A stretch of DNA of 64,000 nt from CADEDV01 sp048498035. GTDB lineage: Bacteria > Bacteroidota > Bacteroidia > Chitinophagales > Chitinophagaceae. The stretch's first letter is position 1. The number at the start of each line of letters is the position of its first letter. The notes below the pieces were generated by a model that saw only the letters and a list, made by a program, of their open reading frames with translations, did not search any database and was not told the DNA's origin. The position numbers and the translations under genes are program-made. The stretch is from the NCBI GenBank assembly GCA_048498035.1, contig JBEHYT010000017.1, forward strand, positions 1 to 64,000, written 5' to 3'. Of the stretch, positions 9,615 through 18,399 are shown in pieces.

Positions 9615-9622
9615 TTAAATTT
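9615..9622 (+). promoter_or_regulatory. candidate -7 element TAAATTTG for parA
   Basis: TAAATTTG fits TAnnTTTG and lies in the 156-bp divergent gap, 105 bp before the parA ATG. No convincing -33 element is seen, so this is tentative. Confidence 0.35.
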
Positions 9623-9727
9623 GCCCGGAACGGGAGTTTGCAAATTGGGCAAAACTAAATTTTGAGATCTTCCGATCCCGGGGCAATTTTAACCGGAACT
9701 TTTAATGATCCAACGTATTTTCGGCCA

Positions 9728-10531
9728 ATGGCAAGAATTATCGGTGTAGCAAATCAGAAAGGCGGTGTAGGTAAAACCACCACAGCGATCAACCTGGCGG
9801 CAAGCCTGGCTGTGCTGGAGTACAAAACGCTGCTAGTGGATGGTGATCCGCAGGCCAACAGCACCACAGGCGTTGGGTTCGACCTGCATAATATCACCCA
9901 AAGCCTGTACGATTGCATGGTCAACCATGCCCCCGCACGGGATGTAATCCTGAAAACCGAAATTCCAAACCTGGACCTCATTCCCTCCCACATTGACCTG
10001 GTAGGTGCGGAAATTGAAATGATCAATTACCCTAACAGGGAACTGGTCCTGCGCAACCTGCTGGAACCGGTACGCAATAATTACGATTTCATCATCATCG
10101 ACTGTTCCCCTTCCCTGGGCCTGATTACAGTAAATGCACTAACCGCGGCTGATTCCGTAGTAGTGCCCGTTCAATGTGAATTTTTTGCCTTGGAAGGTTT
10201 GGGCAAACTGTTGAATACGATCAAGATCGTTCAAACCCGCCTTAATACCGATCTGCAGATAGAAGGTATCCTGATGACCATGTACGACGGACGCCTGCGC
10301 CTCTGTAACCAGGTGGTAAGCGAAGTAAGGAGACATTTTGAAGACATGGTGTTCAGCACCATCGTGCACCGCAACGCCCGCCTTTCGGAAGCTCCCAGCG
10401 TTGGCAAACCCGTTATTCTCTACGATGCCAACAGCAAGGGTTCTGTTAATTATCTCAACCTGGCCAAGGAAATACTCCAGAAAAACAATATGACCAAGAT
10501 CCGGCAGGAAGAACGGATTCTGGAACTCTGA
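9728..10531 (+). CDS. parA: chromosome-partitioning ATPase ParA (Soj)
   Basis: A 267-residue ParA/MinD-type ATPase. The deviant Walker A KGGVGKTT (residues 11-18) has the signature Lys, and VDGDPQANST (Walker A' region) and IIIDCSPSLGL (Walker B) follow. With ParB it segregates replication origins by a DNA-relay mechanism. The ATG at 9728 gives the standard N-terminus MARIIGVANQ; a TTG at 9662 would add 22 residues without homology value. parB follows by 63 bp. No 16-bp parS-like palindrome (TGTTTCACGTGAAACA type) was noticed nearby. Confidence 0.95.
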   Translation: MARIIGVANQKGGVGKTTTAINLAASLAVLEYKTLLVDGDPQANSTTGVGFDLHNITQSLYDCMVNHAPARDVILKTEIPNLDLIPSHIDLVGAEIEMINYPNRELVLRNLLEPVRNNYDFIIIDCSPSLGLITVNALTAADSVVVPVQCEFFALEGLGKLLNTIKIVQTRLNTDLQIEGILMTMYDGRLRLCNQVVSEVRRHFEDMVFSTIVHRNARLSEAPSVGKPVILYDANSKGSVNYLNLAKEILQKNNMTKIRQEERILEL

Positions 10532-10533
10532 CC

Positions 10534-10541
10534 TACCTTTG
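10534..10541 (+). promoter_or_regulatory. candidate -7 element TACCTTTG for parB
   Basis: TACCTTTG begins two bases after the parA stop and 53 bp before the parB ATG. A separate parB promoter would let ParA and ParB levels differ. The -33 part is not clear. Confidence 0.45.
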
Positions 10542-10594
10542 CATCATCCTAAAACCTGGGCAGACAAACCGTCCGCCCCCAGAAGAAATTTCGC

Positions 10595-11512
10595 ATGACG
10601 AATCCCAAACAAAATAAAGAAGCGCTTGGAAAAGGCATCCGGTCATTGCTTCAAAATATTGATGCCGACCTGAAAACAAATACCGGCGCCCTGAAGCCCA
10701 CCGTGGTGGAAACAGCCACAAACACACTTCGGATTGCGCTGGGTGAGATTGAAACCAATCCCAAACAACCCCGGCGCGATTTTGATGAACAGGCCCTGAA
10801 AGAACTGGCGGATTCCATTCGCCTGCACGATATTATCCAGCCCATTACCGTTTCAAAACTTCCTTCGGGCAAATACCGGCTTATTTCCGGGGAACGACGC
10901 TTTCGTGCTTCAAAAATGGCCGGCCTCACCGATATACCGGCTTATATCCGGCAGGCCAACGATACCGAACTGCTGGAACTGGCGCTACTCGAAAACCTGC
11001 AGCGGCAGGATCTCAATGCCATGGAAGTAGCGCTCAGCTACAAACGCATGATGGAAGAACTGGACTACACCCAGGAACAGGTGGGTGAACGGATGAGCGT
11101 AGACCGCAGCACCGTTGCCAATTTTATACGCCTGCTGAAACTGCCGCCCGATATCCAACTGGCCGTACGCAATGGCACGCTAACGATGGGACATGCACGT
11201 GCCCTGATCAACGTAGACACAGTAGACAAACAGCTTTATATTTTTAAAGAAATCCGGGAAAAAGACCTTACCGTTCGCCAAACGGAAGCCCTGGTTCGGA
11301 ACCTTTATAAGCAAGGGGATGCTGTTAAAAAAGTGGCAAAAACAGGGCTTTCACCTGCATTCAGGAAAATTGAAGATAAATTAGCATCGCATTTCAGCAC
11401 CCGTGTTAAAATGAAACACAGCAAAAACGGGAGCGGCCAGATCCTGTTTGAATATTACTCCCTGGATGAACTGAATAAATTACTGGCACAACTGGATGTG
11501 AACCTCGATTAA
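10595..11512 (+). CDS. parB: chromosome-partitioning protein ParB
   Basis: A 305-residue ParB/Spo0J protein. A short basic N-terminus (ALGKGIRSLLQ) precedes the ParB-N CTPase domain from about residue 45, with the conserved box SGERRFRASKMAG (about residues 95-107). The helix-turn-helix for parS binding (about 150-185) contains YTQEQVGERMSVDRSTVANF. A C-terminal dimerisation region completes the protein. It loads on parS as a CTP-dependent clamp. The N-terminal LGKGIRSL motif is the ParA-interacting peptide. Its stop shares one base with the start of the DUF5683 gene (TAATG), so the two are probably translationally coupled. Confidence 0.95.
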   Translation: MTNPKQNKEALGKGIRSLLQNIDADLKTNTGALKPTVVETATNTLRIALGEIETNPKQPRRDFDEQALKELADSIRLHDIIQPITVSKLPSGKYRLISGERRFRASKMAGLTDIPAYIRQANDTELLELALLENLQRQDLNAMEVALSYKRMMEELDYTQEQVGERMSVDRSTVANFIRLLKLPPDIQLAVRNGTLTMGHARALINVDTVDKQLYIFKEIREKDLTVRQTEALVRNLYKQGDAVKKVAKTGLSPAFRKIEDKLASHFSTRVKMKHSKNGSGQILFEYYSLDELNKLLAQLDVNLD

Positions 11513-12177
11513 TGAAACCGTACAGCATCATAGCAAAAACCGGTTTACTGATCTTATTGTTGGTACTGGCCGTTCATAGCAATGCACAGCAACTGGACAG
11601 TACCCAAAACGGCGTGCGGATAGAAGCAGACACCATTCTTCCAAAAACGGCTAAAGACAGCGCCATCGTGGACCATTCACCCCGCAAAGCTGCCATTCGC
11701 TCTGCAATTCTCCCAGGCCTTGGCCAGATCTACAATAAAAAATACTGGAAGGTTCCCATCGTGTACGGTGCGCTTGGCATTACCGGCTATATTTTTATAG
11801 ACAATATCAAGACCTACAAAGAATACAGGTTCGCCTATGCCGCGCGGTATAAAGCAAGCCAGGGAACTACGGCTGCCGATTCTATCGACTATAACAAACT
11901 GAAGCCGCAATACCGGCTTTACCAGCCTGAATCCATCCGCGAGGCTCGAGACCGCTTTCGCAAATACATCGATTACTCGGCACTCTTCTTTGTGATCTTC
12001 TGGGGACTGAACGTGGTGGACGCCACGGTAGACGCCCATCTCAAACATTTTGACGTGAGCCCGGACCTGTCTCTGCAAATCAGGCCAGGGCATAGTGACA
12101 TGGCCGGCACCAATGGCCTTAGTCTCGTACTTCGGTTGCGGGATGATAAGCCCATGCTGCCCACATTCAGCCGCTAA
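11512..12177 (+). CDS. DUF5683 membrane protein
   Basis: A 221-residue protein with a signal-like N-terminus (residues 1-25, ending SNAQQ). The DUF5683 core follows: RSAILPGLGQIYNKKYWKVP (about residues 62-81), a hydrophobic segment (YGALGITGYIFIDN) and a second one near residues 157-175 (ALFFVIFWGLNVVDATVDA). The family is widespread in Bacteroidota and often sits directly after parAB and before dapB, as here, but its role is not known. The one-base overlap with parB and the conserved context suggest a link with cell growth or segregation, which is inference only. Confidence 0.85.
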   Translation: MKPYSIIAKTGLLILLLVLAVHSNAQQLDSTQNGVRIEADTILPKTAKDSAIVDHSPRKAAIRSAILPGLGQIYNKKYWKVPIVYGALGITGYIFIDNIKTYKEYRFAYAARYKASQGTTAADSIDYNKLKPQYRLYQPESIREARDRFRKYIDYSALFFVIFWGLNVVDATVDAHLKHFDVSPDLSLQIRPGHSDMAGTNGLSLVLRLRDDKPMLPTFSR

Positions 12178-12251
12178 ATCCAGGCCGTCAGAACCCGCGA
12201 ACGCTGTATCTTCACACCTGGCTACACTTACCAAAACATAACCCTCATTAC

Positions 12252-12971
12252 ATGAACATTGCACTTATCGGCTACGGAAAAATGGGAAAGGCCATCGAAG
12301 AGATCGCAGTGCTGCGCCACCATACCATCGTACTCAAAATAGACGAAACGAATACCGCCGATTTTACAAAAGAAAACCTGGCCAATGCTGATGTGGCCAT
12401 CGAATTCACAAGCCCCCACTCCGCATTCGACAACCTTACCAAACTGATCGGGTTTGGCGTTCCGGTTGTGTGTGGATCTACCGGGTGGACAGACAACCTT
12501 CCCGCCATTCATCAATTGGTAACAGAAAAAAAAGGCGCCTTTCTTTATGCCAGTAACTTTAGCGTAGGCGTGAATATTTTTTTTGAGATCAACCGAAAAC
12601 TCGCCGAACTGATGGCCGGCCAGCCTGATTACGAAGTGATCCTGGAAGAAACCCATCATACCCAGAAAAAAGATGCGCCCAGCGGAACTGCTATCACACT
12701 AGCAGAACAAGTGCTGGAAAAACTGGATCGAAAAAAACAATGGGTAAATGACCTGAGCGACCGGCCCGAAGACCTGGAGATTATCAGCCAGCGAATAGAC
12801 CCCGCCCCCGGCACACACAGTGTTAAATATTCATCGGCCGTAGACACTATTGAGATCACGCACACAGCACACAACCGAAAAGGCTTTGCCTCCGGGGCTG
12901 TGCTGGCCGCCGAATTTCTGAAAGGAAAAACAGGCCTGTACTCCATGAAAGAAGTGTTGGGAATTGAATAA
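12252..12971 (+). CDS. dapB: 4-hydroxy-tetrahydrodipicolinate reductase
   Basis: A 239-residue DapB. It reduces 4-hydroxy-tetrahydrodipicolinate with NAD(P)H in the lysine/diaminopimelate pathway, which feeds peptidoglycan. The Rossmann start is MNIALIGYGKMGKAIEE (GxGxxG variant). The catalytic segment EETHHTQKKDAPSGTA (about residues 135-150) carries the conserved His pair, Lys and the SGTA substrate loop. It is slightly shorter than the E. coli enzyme (273), as is usual in Bacteroidota. It follows the DUF5683 gene by 74 bp and precedes the kinase pair. dapA lies far away at 58.3-59.2 kb. Confidence 0.95.
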   Translation: MNIALIGYGKMGKAIEEIAVLRHHTIVLKIDETNTADFTKENLANADVAIEFTSPHSAFDNLTKLIGFGVPVVCGSTGWTDNLPAIHQLVTEKKGAFLYASNFSVGVNIFFEINRKLAELMAGQPDYEVILEETHHTQKKDAPSGTAITLAEQVLEKLDRKKQWVNDLSDRPEDLEIISQRIDPAPGTHSVKYSSAVDTIEITHTAHNRKGFASGAVLAAEFLKGKTGLYSMKEVLGIE

Positions 12972-13015
12972 AGTAGTACCCGGATAGAGTTATACGCAAG
13001 CACCAAACCACCTAC

Positions 13016-14959
13016 ATGAAACAAGCGCTCGCCCTCTTCGTGTTACTGCCCATAATCTGCCTGGGCCAGAAAAACAAACCAATACTGGACAGCCTGGAAA
13101 AAATGGCTGCGCAACAGGCGGACTCAACACTGGTAAAAACATACAATGAACTGACCTGGGAATATCGCCTGGTAGACCGTGACAAGGCAATAGAATATGG
13201 CAACAAAGCCATTAGCCTGGGAACCGCAGTTCAATTTCCGAAGGGCGTGGCGCAGGCATACAATGATCTTGGGATCATCTTTTACGATCGTGAAGAATAT
13301 GATACCGCCATCACGCTGTACCAGCAATCTGTAGCTATCCGTTCAAAAATGAACGATCAACTGGGCATTGCAAAATTGTATAACAAGATCGGGATCGTAT
13401 ACCAGAAAACGGGCAACTTTGAAAAGGCACTGGAATTTCAATTAAAGGCATTGCCGATTTTTGAACAATTCCAAAATGATATCGGCATTTCCTATTCGCT
13501 TAATAATATCGGTATCCTGCAACAAAACCTGGGCCGGCTGCCTGAAGCCATCAGTTACCTGCAACGATCAATTGCGATAAAGGAAAAATTGGGCGACAAC
13601 TACGGCCTTGCAGGTTCTTATGTGAACCTGGCCAATATTTACCTGCTGCAAAAAAACAACCCACAGGCCGAATCATTTTACCAGAAAGCAATCACCATCG
13701 CCCGCTCACTGGGCGACAAAGAATATCTCTCCAATGCCCTCAATAATCTCGGCAACCAGTACGCCGGTATGAAAAAATACGCCGCTGCGCTGCCATTAAT
13801 CAATGAATCCTACGGACTTCGAAAAGAACTGCAAGACACCAAAGGCATGGTGAGCTGCCTGAATAACCTGGCCGATATTTATATTGAACAACAGCAATAC
13901 GATACTGCTAAAACCATACTTGAAGACGCCATCAATCGCGCAAAGAAGGCAGTCAACTGCGCTCCCGAACTCAACAAACTCTATCTTACCAGTTCCAAAC
14001 TCTATGAGCGAACCGGTAACGCCCAGAAAGCGCTTGAGTTTTATAAGGAATACGCCACCACAAAAGATTCACTCTTCAATGATAACCTGGGAGAAAGCTT
14101 TGCCGAACTTGAAACAAAATACGAGACTGTAAAAAAAGAACAAAAGATTGCCGAAGAACAACACAAGCAAAAAGAATTGCAGGCAAGTATCAAGCTCCAG
14201 CGCTCCATCATTATTGGAATCGCCGGTCTCATCCTGCTGATTGGCCTGCTCATTCATTCGCGCTATAAGCGCAATAAATTAAAACAGGAAGCAAGGTTAC
14301 AGGCTGCAATCCTGCACCAGCAGGAACTTTCCACCCGCGCCGTACTGGAAGCCGAAGAAGAAGAACGCAAACGCATCGCCCGCGATCTCCACGACGGAGT
14401 TGGACAAATGATGAGCGCCGCAAAAATGAACCTCTCCGCTTTTGAATCTTCATTGCAACTCCAGGACCCGGCGCAAAAACTGGCGCTTGATAAGGTAATT
14501 ACACTTGTAGATGAAAGCTGCCGCGAAGTGCGCAGCGTGTCTCATAATATGATGCCCAATGCATTGCTAAAAAACAGCCTTGCAGCCGCCGTGCAGGATT
14601 TTATCGATAAGCTGGACAGCAAGGCGCTTAAGATACATCTCTACACAGAGGGTTTGGATCAACGCCTCGACTCCAATACAGAAACCGTCTTGTACCGTGT
14701 GATACAGGAATGTGTTAACAACGTGATCCGGCATGCAAACGCCAATACACTCGATATTTCGGTGATACGCGATAAAGATGGCATTAGCGCCGCCATTGAA
14801 GATAACGGTAAGGGATTTGACCGGGACGCGCCAGACCATAAAGACGGTATAGGCTTGAAAAATATCGTAACAAGGGTAGAATACCTGAAAGGAACGGTTG
14901 ATTTTGATTCACGCCCCGGCAAAGGCACCGTGGTGGCAGTACACGTGCCATTGTCCTAA
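13016..14959 (+). CDS. TPR-containing sensor histidine kinase (first of a pair)
   Basis: A 647-residue sensor. A signal peptide or N-terminal anchor (residues 1-17) is followed by about seven tetratricopeptide repeats (about 40-340, with AYNDLGIIFYDREEYDTAI-type units). A short coiled coil, one membrane helix (about 396-415, IIIGIAGLILLIGLLIHS) and a second coiled coil come next. The HisKA_3 dimerisation domain has the phospho-acceptor His in ARDLHDGVGQ, and the HATPase domain has N-box NVIRHANA, DNGKGFD and a GIGLKNI lid. The TPR part lies in the periplasm and should bind a protein or peptide signal. It is the paralogue of the next gene, 9 bp away, and should signal to the LuxR-type regulator at 17011. 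Confidence 0.92.
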   Translation: MKQALALFVLLPIICLGQKNKPILDSLEKMAAQQADSTLVKTYNELTWEYRLVDRDKAIEYGNKAISLGTAVQFPKGVAQAYNDLGIIFYDREEYDTAITLYQQSVAIRSKMNDQLGIAKLYNKIGIVYQKTGNFEKALEFQLKALPIFEQFQNDIGISYSLNNIGILQQNLGRLPEAISYLQRSIAIKEKLGDNYGLAGSYVNLANIYLLQKNNPQAESFYQKAITIARSLGDKEYLSNALNNLGNQYAGMKKYAAALPLINESYGLRKELQDTKGMVSCLNNLADIYIEQQQYDTAKTILEDAINRAKKAVNCAPELNKLYLTSSKLYERTGNAQKALEFYKEYATTKDSLFNDNLGESFAELETKYETVKKEQKIAEEQHKQKELQASIKLQRSIIIGIAGLILLIGLLIHSRYKRNKLKQEARLQAAILHQQELSTRAVLEAEEEERKRIARDLHDGVGQMMSAAKMNLSAFESSLQLQDPAQKLALDKVITLVDESCREVRSVSHNMMPNALLKNSLAAAVQDFIDKLDSKALKIHLYTEGLDQRLDSNTETVLYRVIQECVNNVIRHANANTLDISVIRDKDGISAAIEDNGKGFDRDAPDHKDGIGLKNIVTRVEYLKGTVDFDSRPGKGTVVAVHVPLS

Positions 14960-14968
14960 ATTTGGGAC

Positions 14969-16900
14969 ATGAAGCGTGTCATTCTTTTTTCAATCCTGTT
15001 TTGCAACGCTATGATGGCGGGTGCACAACTCACCAATATAGACTCGCTGGTAACCATTGCCAGGCAGCAATCCGGCGGTGCGCAGGTACGGACTTATGCG
15101 CAGATTGCTTCCGCCACACGTGATCAGAATATTGATACCGCCTTCTACTTTGCCACTCTCGCAGATGAACTGGCAGAAAAAAGCAACGACAACAAAGCCC
15201 GCATCGATGCCTGGCTCAGTATGGCCAAAGTATTGCTGGTAAAAGCCAGCTACGATATGGCCAGCCATTTTTTTGACCAGGTGCTAACCCTCGCAACCTC
15301 TATCCGGGACGATTCCATGCAGGGTGCTGCCTATAATGGTATCGGCACCTGCCAGTGGCAATTGGGAAAACATGCTTCCGCACTCGAAAATCATTTCAAG
15401 GCCCTTTCTATTTATGAAGCCATGGCAAACAGCCAGGGCATTGCAGCGTCAAAATCAGCTATTTCCATGGTGTATCAAACACAGGATAAACCTGCGCTGG
15501 CAGAGCAATACCTGCAGGACGCTTTGCAAATACTTCGCCAGGGCAATAATTTTGGACTCACCCTCTCCACCCTGCATACGCTGGCCAACATCTATGGCAT
15601 GCAGGGTAAAATAAGCGATGCGATGGCGATCGATGCTGAAGGATTACGGCTTGCCTCACAGCATAATTTCGATATGCAAAAAGCGCTTTTTTATGACAAT
15701 ATGGGCAATTGCTATCTCTATGGCAATCCCCCGGATTTTAAAAAAGCACTGGAGTATTTCCGCATGACCCTGACTGTTGACTCCGCTTTTTCCAATAAAA
15801 AACAAATGAGCGACAGCTACATGAACATTGGTAATACCCTTATCATGCAGCATCATTATGACGAAGCCCTGCATCCCCTCTGGCGATCAGTACAGTTGGC
15901 CGAAGAGTCCGGATATATCCAGGGTAAATTGAATGCACTACAACTGCTGGCTTCCGTGTACCAGCAAGCCAACCGCTTCCCGGAAGCTTATACCACCCTG
16001 CAACGCTCCCTGCAAGTAAAAGACAGTTTTATCAATACCAGCACACAGGCCCGTATGGCCGAAATGCAAACCATCTACGAAACAGAAAAAAAACAGCAAC
16101 AGATTAACCTGCAACAGGCTCAACTTAGCAAAAAGAACTTTTTTCTCTATGGCACACTGGTTCTTTTTGTATTGCTCGCTTTACTGGGCCTTTCCTTCTA
16201 CCGGCGAACCAAATTAAAACAACAGACCCGTCTGCAAAACGAGATCCTGAAACAACAGGAAATGGCCACCCGCGCCATCCTGGAAGCAGAAGAAGGCGAA
16301 CGGCAACGCATTGCCCGCGATCTGCATGACGGCGTTGGACAAATGATGAGCGCCGCAAAAATGAATTTGTCTGCCTACGAAGCAGATGTGCAGCAACAGC
16401 AGGGAAACAACGATCCCACTCTTTCAAAGGTAATCACACTGGTAGATGAAAGCTGCCGGGAAATCCGAAACGTGTCGCACAACATGATGCCAAACGCTTT
16501 ACTGAAAAATAACCTGGCAGCAGCTATCACCGATTTTATTGAAAAACTGGACAAGAAATCGCTGCAGATCCATCTTTACACGGAAGGACTGGAAAAGCGC
16601 ATGGACCCCACGCTGGAAACGGTACTCTATCGCATTCTACAGGAACTGGTCAACAATGTGGTTCGCCATGCCCACGCTTCCACCCTGGATATTTCCATCA
16701 TCCGCAGCGCCTCCGGTATTGAAGCTACAATTGAAGACAACGGTCGCGGTTTCGACAGTTCCGATCCACAGGTCTTTAACGGCATTGGCCTGAAGAACAT
16801 CCTGACCCGCGTGGAATATCTTAAAGGGTCCGCGGATTTCGACTCCGCTCCCGGCCGGGGCACCGTTGTTGCATTGCATATACCGGTAAAAGACGCCTAA
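14969..16900 (+). CDS. TPR-containing sensor histidine kinase (second of a pair)
   Basis: A 643-residue paralogue with the same plan: signal peptide (ending MMAGAQ), TPR array (about 35-350), coiled coil, one membrane helix (about 391-410, FFLYGTLVLFVLLALLGLSF), HisKA_3 with ARDLHDGVGQ, and HATPase with NVVRHAHA, DNGRGFD and GIGLKNI. The kinase halves are close (for example GQMMSAAKMNLSA and VSHNMMPNALLKN in both, with a 31-nt identical DNA run at 14399-14429 and 16336-16366), while the sensor halves have diverged. This fits tandem duplication followed by a change of signal. It should share the response regulator encoded 110 bp downstream. Confidence 0.92.
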   Translation: MKRVILFSILFCNAMMAGAQLTNIDSLVTIARQQSGGAQVRTYAQIASATRDQNIDTAFYFATLADELAEKSNDNKARIDAWLSMAKVLLVKASYDMASHFFDQVLTLATSIRDDSMQGAAYNGIGTCQWQLGKHASALENHFKALSIYEAMANSQGIAASKSAISMVYQTQDKPALAEQYLQDALQILRQGNNFGLTLSTLHTLANIYGMQGKISDAMAIDAEGLRLASQHNFDMQKALFYDNMGNCYLYGNPPDFKKALEYFRMTLTVDSAFSNKKQMSDSYMNIGNTLIMQHHYDEALHPLWRSVQLAEESGYIQGKLNALQLLASVYQQANRFPEAYTTLQRSLQVKDSFINTSTQARMAEMQTIYETEKKQQQINLQQAQLSKKNFFLYGTLVLFVLLALLGLSFYRRTKLKQQTRLQNEILKQQEMATRAILEAEEGERQRIARDLHDGVGQMMSAAKMNLSAYEADVQQQQGNNDPTLSKVITLVDESCREIRNVSHNMMPNALLKNNLAAAITDFIEKLDKKSLQIHLYTEGLEKRMDPTLETVLYRILQELVNNVVRHAHASTLDISIIRSASGIEATIEDNGRGFDSSDPQVFNGIGLKNILTRVEYLKGSADFDSAPGRGTVVALHIPVKDA

Positions 16901-17010
16901 AACGGCTTTAACAAAAATGCAACTGTAATCCGGAAGATTTCATCATCCTTTTCAAAATTATCCACGCCGCCATCGCATGTCGGCGATTTATAGTATTTTC
17001 AAGCCACCAC

Positions 17011-17652
17011 ATGAAAAATGGAAAATTGACCCTCGCTTTGGTTGACGATCACCAGATCGTGATCGACGGATTGATGTCGTTACTCAAAGGCCACGACCGG
17101 TTCCGCTTTGCCTTTGCCACCACCAATCCACAGGAAGTGGTCACCAAACTGGAACAATCACCCGTTGACGTGCTGCTCACCGATATAATGATGCCAAAAC
17201 TACCCGGCAACCAACTGGCCCGCCAGGTGCGGGAACGTTTTCCTGAAGTAAAAATACTGGCGCTCTCCATGAGCGGTGAAGGTGATCTTGTAAATGAAAT
17301 GATCAACGATGCCGATATTTCCGGCTACGTGCTGAAAAATATCGGAAAAGAAGAACTCATACTTGCACTCGAAAAAATTGCCGGCGGTGGCATTTATTTC
17401 AGCGAAGAAGTGATCACCGAACTGCAACGCGTGAGCGACCGGCGCAGGCAAAACCTCGAAGCGCATCTGACCGACCGGGAAATCGAGATCATCCGCCTGA
17501 TTGAAAAAGAATACAACAACAAACAAATCGCCGAAGCCCTTTTTATCAGCGAACGCACCGTGGAAACTCACCGGAAAAACATCTTCCGGAAAACAAATAC
17601 CAATTCCGTGATCGGTCTTGTTAAATATGCTTACGAACACAAACTGGTGTAA
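17011..17652 (+). CDS. NarL/FixJ-type response regulator
   Basis: A 213-residue response regulator. The receiver domain (about 5-125) has the acidic pair DD in LALVDDHQI, phospho-acceptor Asp in VLLTDIMMP (about residue 56), Ser/Thr in LALSMSG, and Lys in YVLKNIGKEE. The LuxR-type helix-turn-helix (about 148-210) has LTDREIEIIRLIEKEYNNKQ and SERTVETHRKNIF. It is the natural partner of the two HisKA_3 kinases just upstream, because that kinase class pairs with NarL-type regulators. Its targets cannot be read from the sequence. A GNAT acetyltransferase gene starts 19 bp later and may be cotranscribed. Confidence 0.95.
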   Translation: MKNGKLTLALVDDHQIVIDGLMSLLKGHDRFRFAFATTNPQEVVTKLEQSPVDVLLTDIMMPKLPGNQLARQVRERFPEVKILALSMSGEGDLVNEMINDADISGYVLKNIGKEELILALEKIAGGGIYFSEEVITELQRVSDRRRQNLEAHLTDREIEIIRLIEKEYNNKQIAEALFISERTVETHRKNIFRKTNTNSVIGLVKYAYEHKLV

Positions 17653-17671
17653 TTAAACAGCTCCCTCAGCC

Positions 17672-18265
17672 ATGTTTCAATTTCCGGCTACCATTGAAGG
17701 AAAACGCATTCGCCTCGAAGCCTATCAACCTGCTCACCTCTCCCCTCTTCGCACTATTGCCATTGATCCCCGCGTTTGGGAATTTATGCCCTGGCATATT
17801 TTTTCCGAAGCTGAATTTGAAAGTTATCACCGTGAAATGGAAGAACTGATCCGCCAGGGGCAAACATTCATTTACACCATATTCGATCAAAAAACCAACC
17901 AGGTACTGGGCTCAAGCGGCTACGCCAATTTTGACGTCTATAACCAGCGCGCAGAAATTGGAAGAACATGGTTTACACCAACCACCTGGGGCACTGGTAT
18001 CAACACGGAAGCAAAATACCTGATGCTGGACGCGTGCTTCCAAAACGAGCAACTTGTACGCGTGGAGTTCAAAACCCGCTGGACCAACCTCCGATCACAA
18101 AAAGCACTTGAAAAAATTGGCGCTTCGCGCGAAGGCGTGCTGCGCTGGTATCGCAAAAACGATGATGGCAGCTTCCGCGACGCGATCCTCTACAGCATTA
18201 TCCTGCCGGAATGGCCCTCCGTAAAGAGCCGTTTGCAGCATGCCCTGGCCTCCTACAACTTATAA
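17672..18265 (+). CDS. GNAT family N-acetyltransferase (RimJ/RimL type)
   Basis: A 197-residue acetyl-CoA-dependent acetyltransferase of the RimJ/RimL subgroup. The N-terminal strand IEGKRIRLEAYQPAHLSPL and the core IGRTWFTPTTWGTGINTEAK are visible. That core corresponds to the acetyl-CoA-binding loop (usually RGxGxG/A, here degenerate as WGTGIN). LEKIGASREGVLR near the C-terminus is typical. Substrates in this subgroup include ribosomal protein N-termini, other peptides and small amines; none can be assigned. It lies 19 bp after the response regulator gene. Confidence 0.85.
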   Translation: MFQFPATIEGKRIRLEAYQPAHLSPLRTIAIDPRVWEFMPWHIFSEAEFESYHREMEELIRQGQTFIYTIFDQKTNQVLGSSGYANFDVYNQRAEIGRTWFTPTTWGTGINTEAKYLMLDACFQNEQLVRVEFKTRWTNLRSQKALEKIGASREGVLRWYRKNDDGSFRDAILYSIILPEWPSVKSRLQHALASYNL

Positions 18266-18288
18266 GCAATTCATTTCCAACTGGAAAC

Positions 18289-18323
18289 TTTTGGTCGACA
18301 AACGCCTGAAAACCTTACCTTTG
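18289..18323 (+). promoter_or_regulatory. Bacteroidota-type promoter for serine palmitoyltransferase
   Basis: TTTTGG at 18289-18294 and TACCTTTG at 18316-18323 are 21 bp apart and match the -33 and -7 elements recognised by the Bacteroidota housekeeping sigma factor. This is the best-formed promoter seen in the window. It implies a 5' leader of about 70 bases before the ATG at 18400. Confidence 0.65.
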
Positions 18324-18399
18324 CGCCGGTTTTGGGCCAGTTCCCACGCCGGGCTGCCCAAGTGTTTTCTACTGCAGAATCTAAAACTCTACACAACGT

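Noticed and set aside
9572..10594. parS site near parAB
   Set aside because: No 16-bp parS-like palindrome could be found by eye in the parAB gaps.
14399..16366. 31-nt identical run in the two kinase genes as a recombination or attachment site
   Set aside because: It encodes the conserved HisKA_3 segment in both paralogues and is explained by duplication and protein constraint.
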